Shown here: positions 39,347 to 55,498 of the stretch, piece after piece
Position numbering within the stretch: position 1 is the first letter of the stretch
How the letters are laid out: every line of letters begins with the position of its first letter
Source of the DNA: Beaufortia kweichowensis
Lineage: Eukaryota; Chordata; Actinopteri; Cypriniformes; Gastromyzontidae
Direction of reading: 5' to 3'
DNA: 64,000 nt
Assembly (NCBI GenBank): GCA_019155185.1
Contig: CM032808.1
Coordinates: 15,676,379 to 15,740,378, forward strand
Notes under the pieces: model-generated
What the model saw: the letters and a program-made list of their open reading frames with translations, nothing else
Databases searched by the model: none
Told to the model about the DNA's origin: nothing
Program-made: the position numbers and the translations under genes

Positions 39347-42300
39347 AATATGTTAAGAATATTGATTATGGTGTATTGTTTTCCCCACGATAAAACGTCT
39401 TCTAAATACTTTGTATTTTGCTGTACATTTCTGTTTAAATATTTTGCTTAAACCAATTTGTCAGCAATATTTTCTTTCCATGTGTCCACACAGAGACCAC
39501 CTCTGTTCTCCGAGACCACGGAACATTGCCAACGGCACATCCTCATTTTTTTAAGCCCGCCATCCGCTCCTGCGGGGTACAAAGCGTCTGGGTTATGAGG
39601 AGCATTTCCTGTTTCCCCGACAGCACTGATCTCAGGTAAGAGGCTCATTACAGGACTGCTGAATGTGCAGAATCAGAGAAATGAAGATGCTGAGCGCTCT
39701 TCAGGTAACATTCATAGTCCACAGGTGGTATTGTTAAAGAACAAAGCCTAAACAAAGAAAAATCATGAGCCACAACTACTACAGGAAGACTCTTAAAGAT
39801 CCAGATGCTGCGTCTGAAGACTTCATTTAGGTTCTAATGATTAAGAGGAAGCAATTCATTGACATCTTCTATTGATCGACGTCATACTAGTACATCTGCA
39901 GTTAAACATCAGGGTTCATCCGTTCTTTTAATGGTGGGTAAGACAGACATTAATAATGGCATATGGCTTTTATTATAGCAAGATTATGTCCAGAATACCT
40001 TTCTGTTGCACTACAAACATCTACATCTACGTGCCAAAAATGTGCAATACTTGTGCCGAGCAATAAGAATAGTGGCAACCGTCTACCTTAAATCAGATTC
40101 AGATGACCATTGATTCAATAAAACAAATAAAACTTGACAGTGTTTATTGGATACAAATAGTCTGCGTCTTTGCTTGGCTTCCTGAAGTCTGATGTATTCG
40201 TTTAATAACACACTGTATCTTTATCAGGGCGGGAGCTGGCGGAAAGTCTTTTTGGACCAGATGTGTAAATTAGAAACACACAATCATCTGTCCAGCGGTT
40301 CTGTATTTTTAGATATTTTTTATGAATGCCATGCATTTTCCCAATAATTAAATTGTTTGTCTTGTGTTCAAAAGAGAATTTTTACGATCTTAATATTAAC
40401 TTTGTTTCATAAAAGATCTTATGAGAAATGAAAATACATTACACCCAAATGAGATCATGTTGACTTTTTCTAGCTTGACAAAAATAAGCACAGTTTTAGA
40501 TCTTTTCTGATTATTATGGGAAAAACATCTGAGATGCAGGTGTCTTATGTAAACGTCTAAAGCTGCTCTAGATTTAATGTGTTAATATTATTTTTAAAAA
40601 GATATGAAAGTTTAAAAAGTCAATAGGGAGTTCTGTAAACCATATATACATATAAATGTGTGTGTGTGTGGTCTTTCATTGTGTTTCTCTCCTCACTGTG
40701 CTTGACTGGTATTAGTTAGACGGCTGATTTTAAATGGTCCGTGCATAAAGAAACCGAGAATGACCCTGGAAAAAACATTAAAGATGCAGTATTCTGTGCT
40801 GTACTTCCTGTCTGTTGTAGGTCACATTGGCATCGGCAAAGAAGATCGAGTCTAAAGACAGATGTGAATCATCACTAAAGATACTGACCACACCCTACGG
40901 TCCATTCGCTCTGATTCCATCATCTTTTCTTGCAGCTCCGACAGCTATGTACCACTCCTTTATCTCTCCAAATATTCTCTCCGTTTTTGCCTCAAACGTT
41001 GCTCCCAATGGAGAAAATTTTACATCTGTAGCATGACCAAAGAACTCTTTCAAGAACTGTTTCTTGGAAATGGAGGCGGTTTCTGGTGTGGTCTGGGTGT
41101 CCCAAACCAGATGTTGAAGATGGCAATGTTTGTGAGATATGCATTTCCATAGTTACATGTAGGTTTCTGAGTGGTTTCTCCTTTAACACCTTCAGATTGA
41201 TCTCTGACAGCACAGAGCACCAAGATCTGTAGAGTTTATAAATCCACAGGAGATTCATAGAAAATCTGTGCTTTTCACTGCAGCACATAAAGCAATTCCC
41301 TCATTCACAGAAAGCCTATAAACGTGTGACTGAGTTGGTGTGCTTTGGTCAGCTTGTGATATTGCTGATGTGGATTTCTTTTTCAGAGCCAATAACTGAA
41401 GTGTAACTTCCTTGAGTACTTCATTCCTTCGTCACTTGGAACACATTATATATAAAAAGAAAAGAAAATGAACATAGAACTTTGGATTGGTGTTCTATGT
41501 TCTAAAGTTTTGTGTTTCTTTATTCTTCATCAATACTATAATGAAAGGCACAGCTTTGTGGTGGTTCTGGGCAATATCTTGACGAATAAGAACTTTGTCC
41601 GATATTTAAGTATTTTTATGTCTTTTATACCAATATCAAGAAAGAGCAGAACTGTATATTCGTCTGTACATATTTCAAATATAAATTGTGTTCTCTGTGA
41701 ACACAGATTGTCTTCTGTTTTTAGTTGTGTTTTAGAGCTGTTCTTACATACATTTCAGTAACTAAGTTATATATATTTGAATTTATTTGGATACAGCAAT
41801 GCATGTATATTTTCCTTATTGATTGTCATTCTTTTTAAAAACTAGAATTTATATAATTTACATAAATTAATAACTTTTTAAAGTGATATTGTTCACACCA
41901 AGAATGATAATTATATCTATAACCTTTTAAAAATTGTGCTGAATATTAATGGCGTCCAAATCACAACTTAAACTTTAAAGAGGAACAATATAGTTGTCTT
42001 TTTTCGTAGTGATTTATTCCATCTGATGAACACATAAACATTGACAGTCAATCATAATCCAATCAAATTCAAAGGGCTTGTATATAAAATAAATGTAAAA
42101 CCTGAAGTACATGAGCTTAGTATAAACAATGTTATCATCTATTGATCTAAAATAGTTTCCTGACAAACACTGCTCCACATTTCATTGTTTCAGCCTTAGA
42201 TTTTACATCTGCTGTGCTTCAGAAACGGTCCATCTTAATGAACTTGCCAGGATGTGAAATAATAGCTCTGATCGGTCTGAATTGTGCATTAAAGAAAAAG

Positions 42301-42742
42301 AGGATAAATGTTCAGGAAACCGATTCTCATCCGAGTCATTAAGGATTCCAATGGAGAGAGTAGAGGAGATTCGATGGGACCATCCTTTAGTATCACTTAA
42401 CCCTGAGGGCAACATTATTTAAGGGCTTCGGTCCAGATACTGTCAGGGGTGAAGATCTGAAAACCATCTTTCCACTTGTGTGATGAAAATGAGACGAGCT
42501 GCTCTACAGAAGTTTGACGCAGAAGAGCAAAACCAGCTATGATTGATTTGAACTGGATGGATGCATAGATCATAATGTGGAATTTCTGAAAGTTCTTATG
42601 AGAAACATCTTAAGTGAACTTCCTAGGCATGTATATTATACGTACAGGGCTGTTTTTTTTAACAAACAGCAATCATAATTTTACATGTGTCGTCAAACAT
42701 TATGAATAGATTGTCCCTTAAGGATGAATCCTCCCTTCAGTG
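39347..42742. other. Intergenic, no gene recognised
   Basis: No 3' LTR, pol or retrotransposon sequence was recognised after the minisatellite. The remainder is AT-rich with short ORFs (40827-41036, 40992-41288, 41468-41761) lacking protein features and a (TG)n patch at 40660-40670. Confidence 0.5.
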
Positions 42743-42799
42743 TTCTTACAGTCGGTTTGGATAAAAGCTTCTGCCAAATGGTTAAATGTAAAATGTAAC
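42743..42799 (+). mobile_element. V-SINE-type tail fragment
   Basis: TCGGTTTGGATAAAAGCTTC then TGCCAAATGGTTAAATGTAA matches the forward orientation of the conserved SINE block, diverged. Confidence 0.7.
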
Positions 42800-45700
42800 T
42801 GTAATTCAGAAAAGCTATAGATGGGTCGGAGCAGGTCATGAGTTCTTCAATTTCACAACTGTCATTGTTTTATATAATTTACGTTATTATTCCTTTTCAG
42901 TGCCGTTGATGAGCCGTCTCTTGTTTCGGCAGACAATGAAATCTTTCTCCGGAGGCATCTGGTGGTCATAAGGAGGGGAGATATGACAGAGATGATTTTG
43001 AGATATCTGCTAAAGTGATGGCTTTCTTCTCAGGATCACAGCTCATTTGTCAACCTTGTATTCCTGTGACAGCGCATGAAAGGAAAACGAAGGTCTGTTA
43101 TTCCATTCTGACATGCCAAACGTCATGATATATGGTTGCATGATAAAATCCCTCACACAGAACCTCATGGAAAAGCTTTTCAAGACTTTATGCCGAACAG
43201 AATATGTTGCATTTAATTTGGAGACGTTTGTACTGTATATTTCGTGCTTTTTTTATACATAGATATTAGTATATTTCTTATCGCTATTTACATGTTGGGA
43301 ACATTCATTATAATCGCTAATAACTTCACTATTCTAGTTTGCATTATTCATCACGCCTAGTTTATTCACTGACAATTTTAAGAGAGTCGGATGAGATAAC
43401 AAGCCGTCTTGAACCACGGTGCTGTGCATTTTGCACGTCCATGAAGACTGCATTTGGAATCCATCTCACTCAGTCCAAAGGAATAAACATTGAATTAGAA
43501 AGTCCAACTTTCTGCCAAAACTGCCATGAGGGAAAACGAAATGTCATAATTCATCTGAATTTATAACAAAGTCATGTCAGACGTGAACGAACGATGCTGA
43601 AATTATTCATAGACATCATTTGTGGATTAGTAACCGGTCTTAATTCAAACCATCTCGTGTGAGTCAGGCCTTTGCGTGTCGGGTAGTGTTGTGGCAGTCA
43701 AACGGGGCTTGATGCGTTCCAGTTCTATAATGTTCAGTGAAATATGAAGAGCACTGGCACTTTCAAAGGGGAATTATAGATCTTTATTTCTCCTGGAGGA
43801 ACCTGGTTGGTACGGTGGGGTTTTGTGGTATGAGACAGAGCAGAAGGTTTTGATGGAGAAGCTGTTTTTGCATTTTGGCAGAGGTGAACTGTAGTAAAGC
43901 TTATTGAGTCTGTGTTGAGATATTTTTTCATGCTTGGTATGAAGATATGTTTTTTCAGTGATTTTAATAAAAACATAAAAAGACAAAGTTGATACTTCAT
44001 TGAGATATAACTCATTTAAGTCTCCTGAGCTATAAAGCATTGATTTGTACCATGTGCAGCTGCTAACTTATTGTGCTAAATAATTTTCTCACAAAACCTT
44101 AAAAATCTAAACGCTTTTACTTTGTTTCATTCATTCTTTCTCTCTCTCTTACACATACACACAAGTCTGCTCTTCCACCCATCATACGTGCCATATCAAT
44201 CTCCATGATATATTCAAGCAGAAGAAAGATCGCCCGTGCCGGGTCTGCGCCCAGTCAGCCTGTCTGGATCGAGCTCATTGGTGGCCTGTTCTCTCGTTTG
44301 TCTTTGACAGTCGCCTGTTGTTTGCCACGAGTGCCATTCATCTCAGTGTTCCACGGTGAAGACCTGCTCATTAATACACATCAGATCTCAGCCAGACAAA
44401 GGACGGCGTGTGTGGAAGCTGTTTTCACTATACTGTCTTACGGCACAGGAGAGGAAAAACACAGCTGCCTCAATCTGAGACAGTAGATGGATGAGAAAAT
44501 TACTTTTGTTTCATGTTGGTCGATGAGACGTTTAGCTATTTAACAAAGTATTGTTGGTGTAAACTTAGTAAAACCTTTTTTAGTTTAGTAAAAGTTACAG
44601 ATGCATACATAACGTCTTGCAGAGGAACTATTACTATTTTCTCTAGTAAATTGTAACGTTTACTTTTTTCTGATTGCCAGACCTGCATGTTGTGTTTAAG
44701 AATTACATTTTTTAATCTAAATATTTTAATGTTTTTTTATTAATAAAAATATATATTTTTTATTTCTTAAAGAAAATAGACAAAATTGTTGTCATACTTT
44801 TTGTCTTACAGGTATAGAGTTTACAAAATATTGTGGATATCATAATTATGATTTGGTATTTGACAATTCGATAAGAAATTTTCGTAACTCTAGAAGAGAT
44901 AACCAAGGTCATTTTCTCAAGCACAAATTTAAGAAGGAAATATTTCCATTTAATCCAGTTAATGTCAAAGAGAAAGGTTTAAGATGTCAGAGATCTTGTG
45001 ATTTCTCAAAAGACTAAATAACCATCATAACCGTGTTGCATGAGATCTCAACAGTCCTCAACAAACACAGCAAATAACAGAGACTAAATGAAATATTGTG
45101 TAGAAAGAAAGAAAAATAACATCCTGCCGGTAAGCATCTGAGCCCCCTGGTACTCGTATATATTTCACAGAAATGTTTTTTTAATGATAACCTTTAAAAA
45201 GAGAGACATATGAGAAACAGAATAAAAAACATGCTTTATCTACCACCACAATCAGTCAGGGACTATTAATACTCATCATCCCGCTGTAACCAGGAGTCAC
45301 AACCAACCTTTTGTGGTACTTTAAAAAAAAATCAACATTAAAAATAGTCGACTTCTTTTAACGGTAACTAGATTAGGATGTTAGGGTTTTTATGGAGATG
45401 TTGCTTTTAGACCTAAAATAAAAAGCGGTTCATTTGAGAGCATTCAGAAGTCACTTGTGGTTTGATAATGTTTGGTTTGCAAATTGATTTTTGACTAATG
45501 TACATTTAAATAGTCTAAAGAGACCCACTTAATTCATTCACCATGCATGTTCACCACCAAACAGCCAAGACATACAACAGGACTACAATTTCAGACAAAG
45601 TCAGACTCATGGTTGGAGGCTCACATAATAATAATTTACACCTTTTGTATAAAAACATTCCTGTTCATTTCTGACACTTCCCCTCATCTCTCCTACTGTT

Positions 45701-46040
45701 TCTATCTGTCTCTCAATCCATCATTTACTGTAAATGACAGTGTGACTCTGTTCTTCTTCATTCTCTGCTCACAGCACCTCTTCTCTGGATATCGGCCAAT
45801 CCGTCCGGCCCTAAAAGGTTTCCAGCTCGCTGACAAAAGGAGGTCAGGTCTGAAGTGTTCACCTTGTTATCTCTTTTATACCAGCAGCAGTAGTCTGGGG
45901 GCGCAACACTATTATCACTCGCTTCACCAAGTATGAGTAAGCTGCTGCACGGGGAAATGGTGCGCTTGGCAGCAGAACAGGTATTTTACCAGGACAAGCA
46001 CCTCATGTGGTCATGTCTGTTTTCTTTCAATTTCAAAGTT
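42800..46040. other. Intergenic, no gene recognised
   Basis: AT-rich with more complex patches at 43370-43570 and 44190-44480. The ORF at 45547-45936 (129 codons) is low-complexity and Ser/Phe-rich with no domain. No exon with convincing splice sites was found. Confidence 0.5.

Positions 46041-49602
<3,562 letters not shown>

Positions 49603-49635
<33 letters not shown>
49603..49635. repeat. (AT)n microsatellite
   Basis: About 16 AT units, preceded by a T/A-rich tract from 49580. Confidence 0.97.
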
Positions 49636-49640
<5 letters not shown>

Positions 49641-52600
49641 TTGTAGAGTTGTTTTACTCTCTGCACCGGTTTAAAATCTTAGCTGCTGAAATAATTCAGT
49701 CCATCACTTGTCGGTATAAAAAGCTCAAATATGAAGCAGTAATCTAACAGTCAGCGGTGTGGAGTTACAGAGCGCTGGCACAGGATCTAAGGCACATTAA
49801 CAGGATGTGTTTTTTATGATGCATCTACAAATGTACTAACTTAACCCGCTTGAGCTGTGGGTTATGTGCGTCATACTGCAGCCACCAGCGCTTAAACGTT
49901 CCCACCTAATGGGACATTTGCAAGAACCCATAACCATTTGCTGAAACCATTTACAACACTGTCCCCCTGTAGTTCTCTCCCTCACATTGGGATACTTTCT
50001 TTTTTTTACTTGATGGTGTGGTAAATGTTTGCTACAAAAAACCATCATAAAACAAGCGATGATATCATTAGGGTTTGACAACTTATGGTTTTACAACATT
50101 ATGGTTATGTAAAGTAGATATTGCTTGATCAGAAATTTAGGAAGAAATGTAAAATAAATGCTATTATATTCTACTATAATAAAATTAAAAACTTAAAAGT
50201 AAAAATTATAAAAAGAAAGGAAAAGGTAAAAATGTAGTTTAAATATTTGATATTGCTTATTTAATATGTCTTATGATTATTATGTATGATTTTGCTTGTC
50301 TTATGTACTGTAAACTTTCTGGTGTAGGTCTTGTGTTTTTGCTTTTCAATCAGTTTTTCATTTATTAAGGTTCTCTACATAGTTTAGTTTAAAGTGAAGA
50401 TTCTTTAACTTAGAATTTGGGTAATTGATTTATTTAAAACTATTATCCAGAACTGAAATATATAATCAATTCTACAGACTCTTAACGCACCAGAAATAGG
50501 TTGAGGTTTGTGTCCTTCAAAAACAATCTGACTTCTTGAAACAGATGTAAGATTTAAAGATTATGAGTAAATTTGTTTACATTTTTTTGCAACTATTTAG
50601 GATAAATTTGGAATATAATCTGAACTGGCCTTGTCTGATACAATTAACATATTTATGACATCATTCTTCAACTTTGTATTCCAATGGCAAAAATAAATAA
50701 ATATACTGTATACTGATGTATTTTTTAAGATAAGGGTGAAAACTATACATCTCAAGTCAGTACAGGTTTAAAAGAGCTTTATATTTTTATCTTGGAAACC
50801 ATTTAGAGTTGTTATTTAATAACTCTCACTACTTCAAAAACACTTGCATTTCAACCACACCAATCAGACCATCAAGCCCGTCCTTAAATACGCACAAATC
50901 CCGAGACGGTCCGCTCTCCATGAGCACTTTCCACTTGCTTGGATGACCTCCACTGATATGAGGATACATTGTCAGGGCAGAAATGGATTTGTAGCAGACG
51001 TGGATTTGCAAAGATCATTTCTGACTTCTCCACATCAAAGCTCAACACTGTGGCAATCAGCGCCCAAACCCCGACACTTGTGGAAGTCTGACAGATCAGA
51101 CTTATCGAATCAGATCAGGTTACTGCATTCAGGCACATTTTCTCCAGCTTCAACCGCATACGGCCCTTAGCGGAACTGTCAAGATCGGGGAGCGGAGCCC
51201 CATTACCGTGCTAGTCAGCGGACTGCAACTGATATTTTTCAGCCTGTCACTTTACTTTGCATCAGCACCACATTTGGCCCAAGTTAAGTGATTCCCAACC
51301 GGGGCTGTGTGTGTGTAGACGATGGGTGTACTAGACGGGTTTCAAGGGCACTTGGAGTGATTTTAAACCTGTACAGTATAACAACAAAATCTGACGTTTA
51401 AAATAAAAAGTGAATAATTTGCGTTATTTAAAACAACAAACACAATAAAAACAATCTGCATTTAATAATATTTTCCATTTTACAAAGTGAATCATTGTAA
51501 TAATAGTCTTTTATGTTAATGATTGGTGTTGTTGATGTACTTTACTAATGTTGCCGTAGGGGTTCATAACACTAAAAAGGTTGTAAAACATCATCCGAGT
51601 TAATTAGACAGTCATGATCTAAATGTCAAACCGTGTTTGGTTAAAACTGGTTACATGCCGTCCTGCCAGCAACCAAGATGCTGAGGGATCAATTATGTCT
51701 CAATCTTGTACAATTGTGGCGTCATAAACACTCCAAACGATGCTGTTTATACGAGAAGAAGGTAAGCGGTAATATAGTTTTATTATATCTAGTGTTAAAC
51801 TCTCTCCTAATTAATTTCTGTGCAGCTGTTAACAGATGTTGAAACACTGAAATATGTTTCATTAGTATTATTACAGGCAGTCAGGGAGAAACCAATAAAA
51901 CCAGCACCTCAGAACAAACTGACAGCCAAACGGACGCAGCCGTGAAAACATTTGCTGAGAGCGAAGAAAAGTGAGAAAAAGTCACCAGTGATTTGTGGGT
52001 CTTGGGAAGGTTTTGCCCACTTTTCTCTTTAAACCAAGATAAACAATATTAAAACAGATATGAATCTGTGAACAGGCTTTTAAAAGCATCAAGGAGGTGA
52101 AACACAATCTGTGTGTCCAGCTGAGAATGTTTCAATGAAAGTGAGGAAGTTTGTATATTAGTTTAGAGATACATTTTTTCCTGAAACAATAGGTTTTATT
52201 GATCAAAAAATAAATAGTTTATACAACATTCATTTACAATATAAAATATATTTTTACGAAAACAGTTTCCAAGCAATAGATATAGGATATGCAGTCACAG
52301 GTGTGCATTTATCAACGCTTTACATCAGCTTAAAACATACTTCATCCAATCAGATTTTATAGCCGGAAACATCCGTTTTATAAAACACATGAAGCTAGGT
52401 GTGAAAGCCAGATGTTTTGTATAATTTTCACAGCTGCAGAAATCTCTGTTGCAAGCAGGATAGATGTCTATAGACGTCTTAATCCAAGTCTTCATCCAAT
52501 ACAATCTGTTATTGTTCTTACGTTTGGCCTTAAGTAAGGCTGGTCGCATATAAATGAAGAATATAACAGAAATTATACTATAGGTTTAAGATGATTTCTA

Positions 52601-53354
52601 TAAAAAGAGCATTGTGAGGTCCTCAAAAACTCCCTGTGATGTTCAGAAAGTTCTTTGAATGTGTCACATTAGTCTGTTTCTGATTCAACCTCCTTCTCCA
52701 AACATGAGATTAAAAGAGAAATGAGAAGATGTGGTCGAGGGAGTGAGAGAAAACTGCAAGAGTATATTAAGGGTGTGATGGAGACATCTTAGACGCACAA
52801 ATAAAACCTTTCAGATGACCATAGACTGATTTCATTTTCCTGTTACACAGTATTACGAAATAAAGGGATCAACGAAGCCACCGAACTCTTTTCTGTTTAG
52901 TTAGCATTAGGAAAAAAAATCAAAGCATTCTACATTCATTACCATTCCACAGACTCCATTAAAAACACCCAAAGGACTGAAAGCACTGCCATAGATATAC
53001 ACGTACAGACTGCAGAATGGACTTTGGGCCACATGAGAGGCAGCTGAGCCTTAAGATGGTCAAAACAAAGTGGACGAGCTCATTTTATAGAATGTCTGAA
53101 GAATGAGTTGGTCAAACACATTTACAGCCACATCTATCGTGTGGTCAAATTAACAAATGCTAATTGTTGTTGTGTGTAGAAATATCATCGTTCCTCTTCG
53201 TTTACAGATTTCATTTACCAGAAATGAAGACGAGTTTTCTGGCTCACAAGAATGGAACGTTCAAAACATCAAACCAAAACCAGATCCTTGATTTACGCTA
53301 AGAACATAATAGTCAATGTTTACAGCTAATTATAAGTAGCTGATTGTAGGAAAA
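49636..53354. other. Intergenic, no gene recognised
   Basis: Mostly AT-rich. A more complex block at 50820-51240 carries opposing ORFs (50829-51011 minus, 50844-51170 plus) with no known similarity. No supported exon was found. Confidence 0.5.
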
Positions 53355-53583
53355 CTCTTAAAAATGCTTCAAAAGGTTCTTCACAGCGATGCCGTCATTT
53401 TTGGCTTCACCCTTCCAGTCATGGGTTCTTAAAAGAACAATTTGTTTCTTACCGTTTATAGTCTAAAGACTATATTTTTCAAATACAAAGTACCTTTTGT
53501 GAAACAGAAAGGTTCTGCAGATGTTAACGGTTCTTTATGGAATCATACAGCCAAAATTTTTTAAGAACCTTTATTTTTAAGAA
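53355..53583. mobile_element. MITE of the AAAGGTTCTT family, copy 2
   Basis: Begins CTCTTAAAAATGCTTCAAAA then GGTTCTTCACAGCGATGCC. It ends AAGAACCTTTATTTTTAAGA, the inverted form of the start. The internal GGTTCTTTATGGAATCATAC parallels copy 1 at 18084-18312. Confidence 0.8.
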
Positions 53584-54872
53584 TAAAGAAAATGTGTTCA
53601 ATTAATTTTGTTAAACTGTAGCAGCATAACGATTATATAAATTATATATATATATATAATTAAATATGAAAAATGTATAGTATATTGTACTGTAAGTCGA
53701 TTTGGATAAATTCATCCGTCAAATGCCTGATATTGATATTTGATATTTTTTTGGAAAAGTAATACCAGCATACATGTTTAAACAACACTGTGAATGATGT
53801 ACAGTTTCTATAATACTCAATATAGATCCAACTGTTCAACCCCACAATTGTACACAATGTACACAAGCTTTACTATCAAGTTGACATTCCTCAATGAAAT
53901 CTAGCGTTCATCCAAAAAGCTCCTCTGTCATCCACAAATCCTACATCGTTACGTTTGTACAATATGGACTGTTTACATACTTCACACAGCTGCCACAAAA
54001 TGTTTCAATGTGTTTCATGTAGTCACCATTTAAGAATTTTCCAGCATTTCAGTAGGTGTTCCTCACAGCTCAGAGAAGAGCCCGTTTCCACCTTTCCCAG
54101 TGGAGGTGTCCATTTCACATCACTGGGAATGAATTGGAACCACCTGACGAATGCAGGGGATTATTACGGAGTAAAGGTTGGGAAAACCACAGCACAGAGG
54201 AATTTCAGTAGTCAGAGAAAGCTGTGCCACTTACCGCAGGTCCTGACTCACCCGCTTGGCACCTAAGACTACCAGCTCCACACGGAAACAATTACGGGCA
54301 TCGTTTCTAATGTTTTAACAGCTGACCGGTGAGTGTGTCTGTTGATGCGTGTGTGTTTGTGAGTGGGAAGATGACAAGCACGATACCCATCATGCCGTGC
54401 GTCACTGTCAACTCGGGGTCAGAGCGAACAGAACTGGGCTTTACTGGGCCGTCCAGCATCTAGTGCTGGGAAAATACGACTCTCTTACAGCTGTGAAGGG
54501 TTTACCCTCAATGTTAGTAATTACATGTTTCTAGTATCCATAATGTGAACGCCAACTCATTTTAAATTACCTATGGTTTTAGACACATAGGCAGGGGATT
54601 TTCTAAATTACCAAGACATTATTTGTTAAGTGGTTTTGGGATAATTAAAGCCACAAAACTAAAGGATTTAGGGTGAGCGGTAAAGCTGCTGAAGTAAAAA
54701 TCCTCCTATGGTATTTTAATAGCAGTAAAAGTTTTTACAACATTACACAAAGATCATCACAATTTGCAATTACAGTTAATAAATGAGTAAATAAATGTAT
54801 TAAATTTACTTTTATTTATCGTTTTTCAAAGGTCAGTTCTTGCATAAACCACAACAGCCTGATTTCACAGGA
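53584..54872. other. Intergenic with a SINE relic
   Basis: A degraded GTAAGTCGATTTGGATAAAT (about 53692) is a V-SINE tail relic. A short (TA)n lies at 53645-53658. The plus ORF at 53955-54266 has no domain. Confidence 0.5.
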
Positions 54873-54936
54873 ATTTACATTTACATTTAGGTATTTAGCT
54901 GACGCTTTTATCCAAAGCGGCAAATATTAGGAGACA
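54873..54936 (-). mobile_element. V-SINE-type fragment
   Basis: TTTAGGTATTTAGCTGACGC then TTTTATCCAAAGCGG, missing the ACTTA found in related copies, then CAAATATTAGGAGACAA. It is the third copy of the AGGAGACAA subfamily. Confidence 0.8.
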
Positions 54937-55390
54937 AATACAGGAATATGTAATTATTTTACTAGCTAATTTGTCTGAATTCATACAATGTGAATATAAT
55001 AATGTTTAATATTAGATGAAGCCCCACCCCTAAACTTAACCATTACTGGCAAAAAAGAAGATCAAACTACAGTGTGTCTGAGTTCTTATTAATAATTATG
55101 AATTTGTCACCCTGTTAAATAGTTACAAATTGTCATGTGATTGTTTTGGCCATAAAAATATTTGTCTCTAGTCTAAATGTCTGTTTTACCTTCAAATCTA
55201 TGTTTATTGATTTAATGTTTTACATTTTTACAGTTATGTTATTGTTTGGTAATGATTTACAGTGCATTTAATGTATACGATTTATCTTTTAAAAAACGCA
55301 TCTTGGTGTTTCTAATATTATAGCTTCCAATTGAGCTACTAGCTATTTTTGGCTATAAGGTTGTATAAAGTTTAACATCCAATGCTATGC
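54937..55390. other. Intergenic, nothing seen
   Basis: AT-rich, no ORF or repeat recognised. Confidence 0.6.
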
Positions 55391-55498
55391 AAATGGTTCT
55401 TTAGACTGTAAAAAGATTTCTTTTTTCTGAAAGGTTCTTTGAGGAACCGAAAATGATTCTTCTATGGCATTGCTGTTAAAACCTTTAAATGGTGATTA
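55391..55498. mobile_element. MITE of the AAAGGTTCTT family, fragment
   Basis: TTCTTTAGACTGTAAAAAGA, CTGAAAGGTTCTTTGAGGAA and ATTCTTCTATGGCATTGCTG are hallmark pieces of the same family as 18084 and 53355. Confidence 0.7.

Noticed and set aside
38165..39451. 428- and 355-codon plus-strand ORFs taken as intact proteins, with antisense ORFs
   Set aside because: They run through a GC-rich minisatellite that is open in several frames; only the start from 38267 looks gag-like.
45547..45936. 129-codon plus-strand ORF
   Set aside because: Low complexity and hydrophobic/Ser-rich without domain or splice support.
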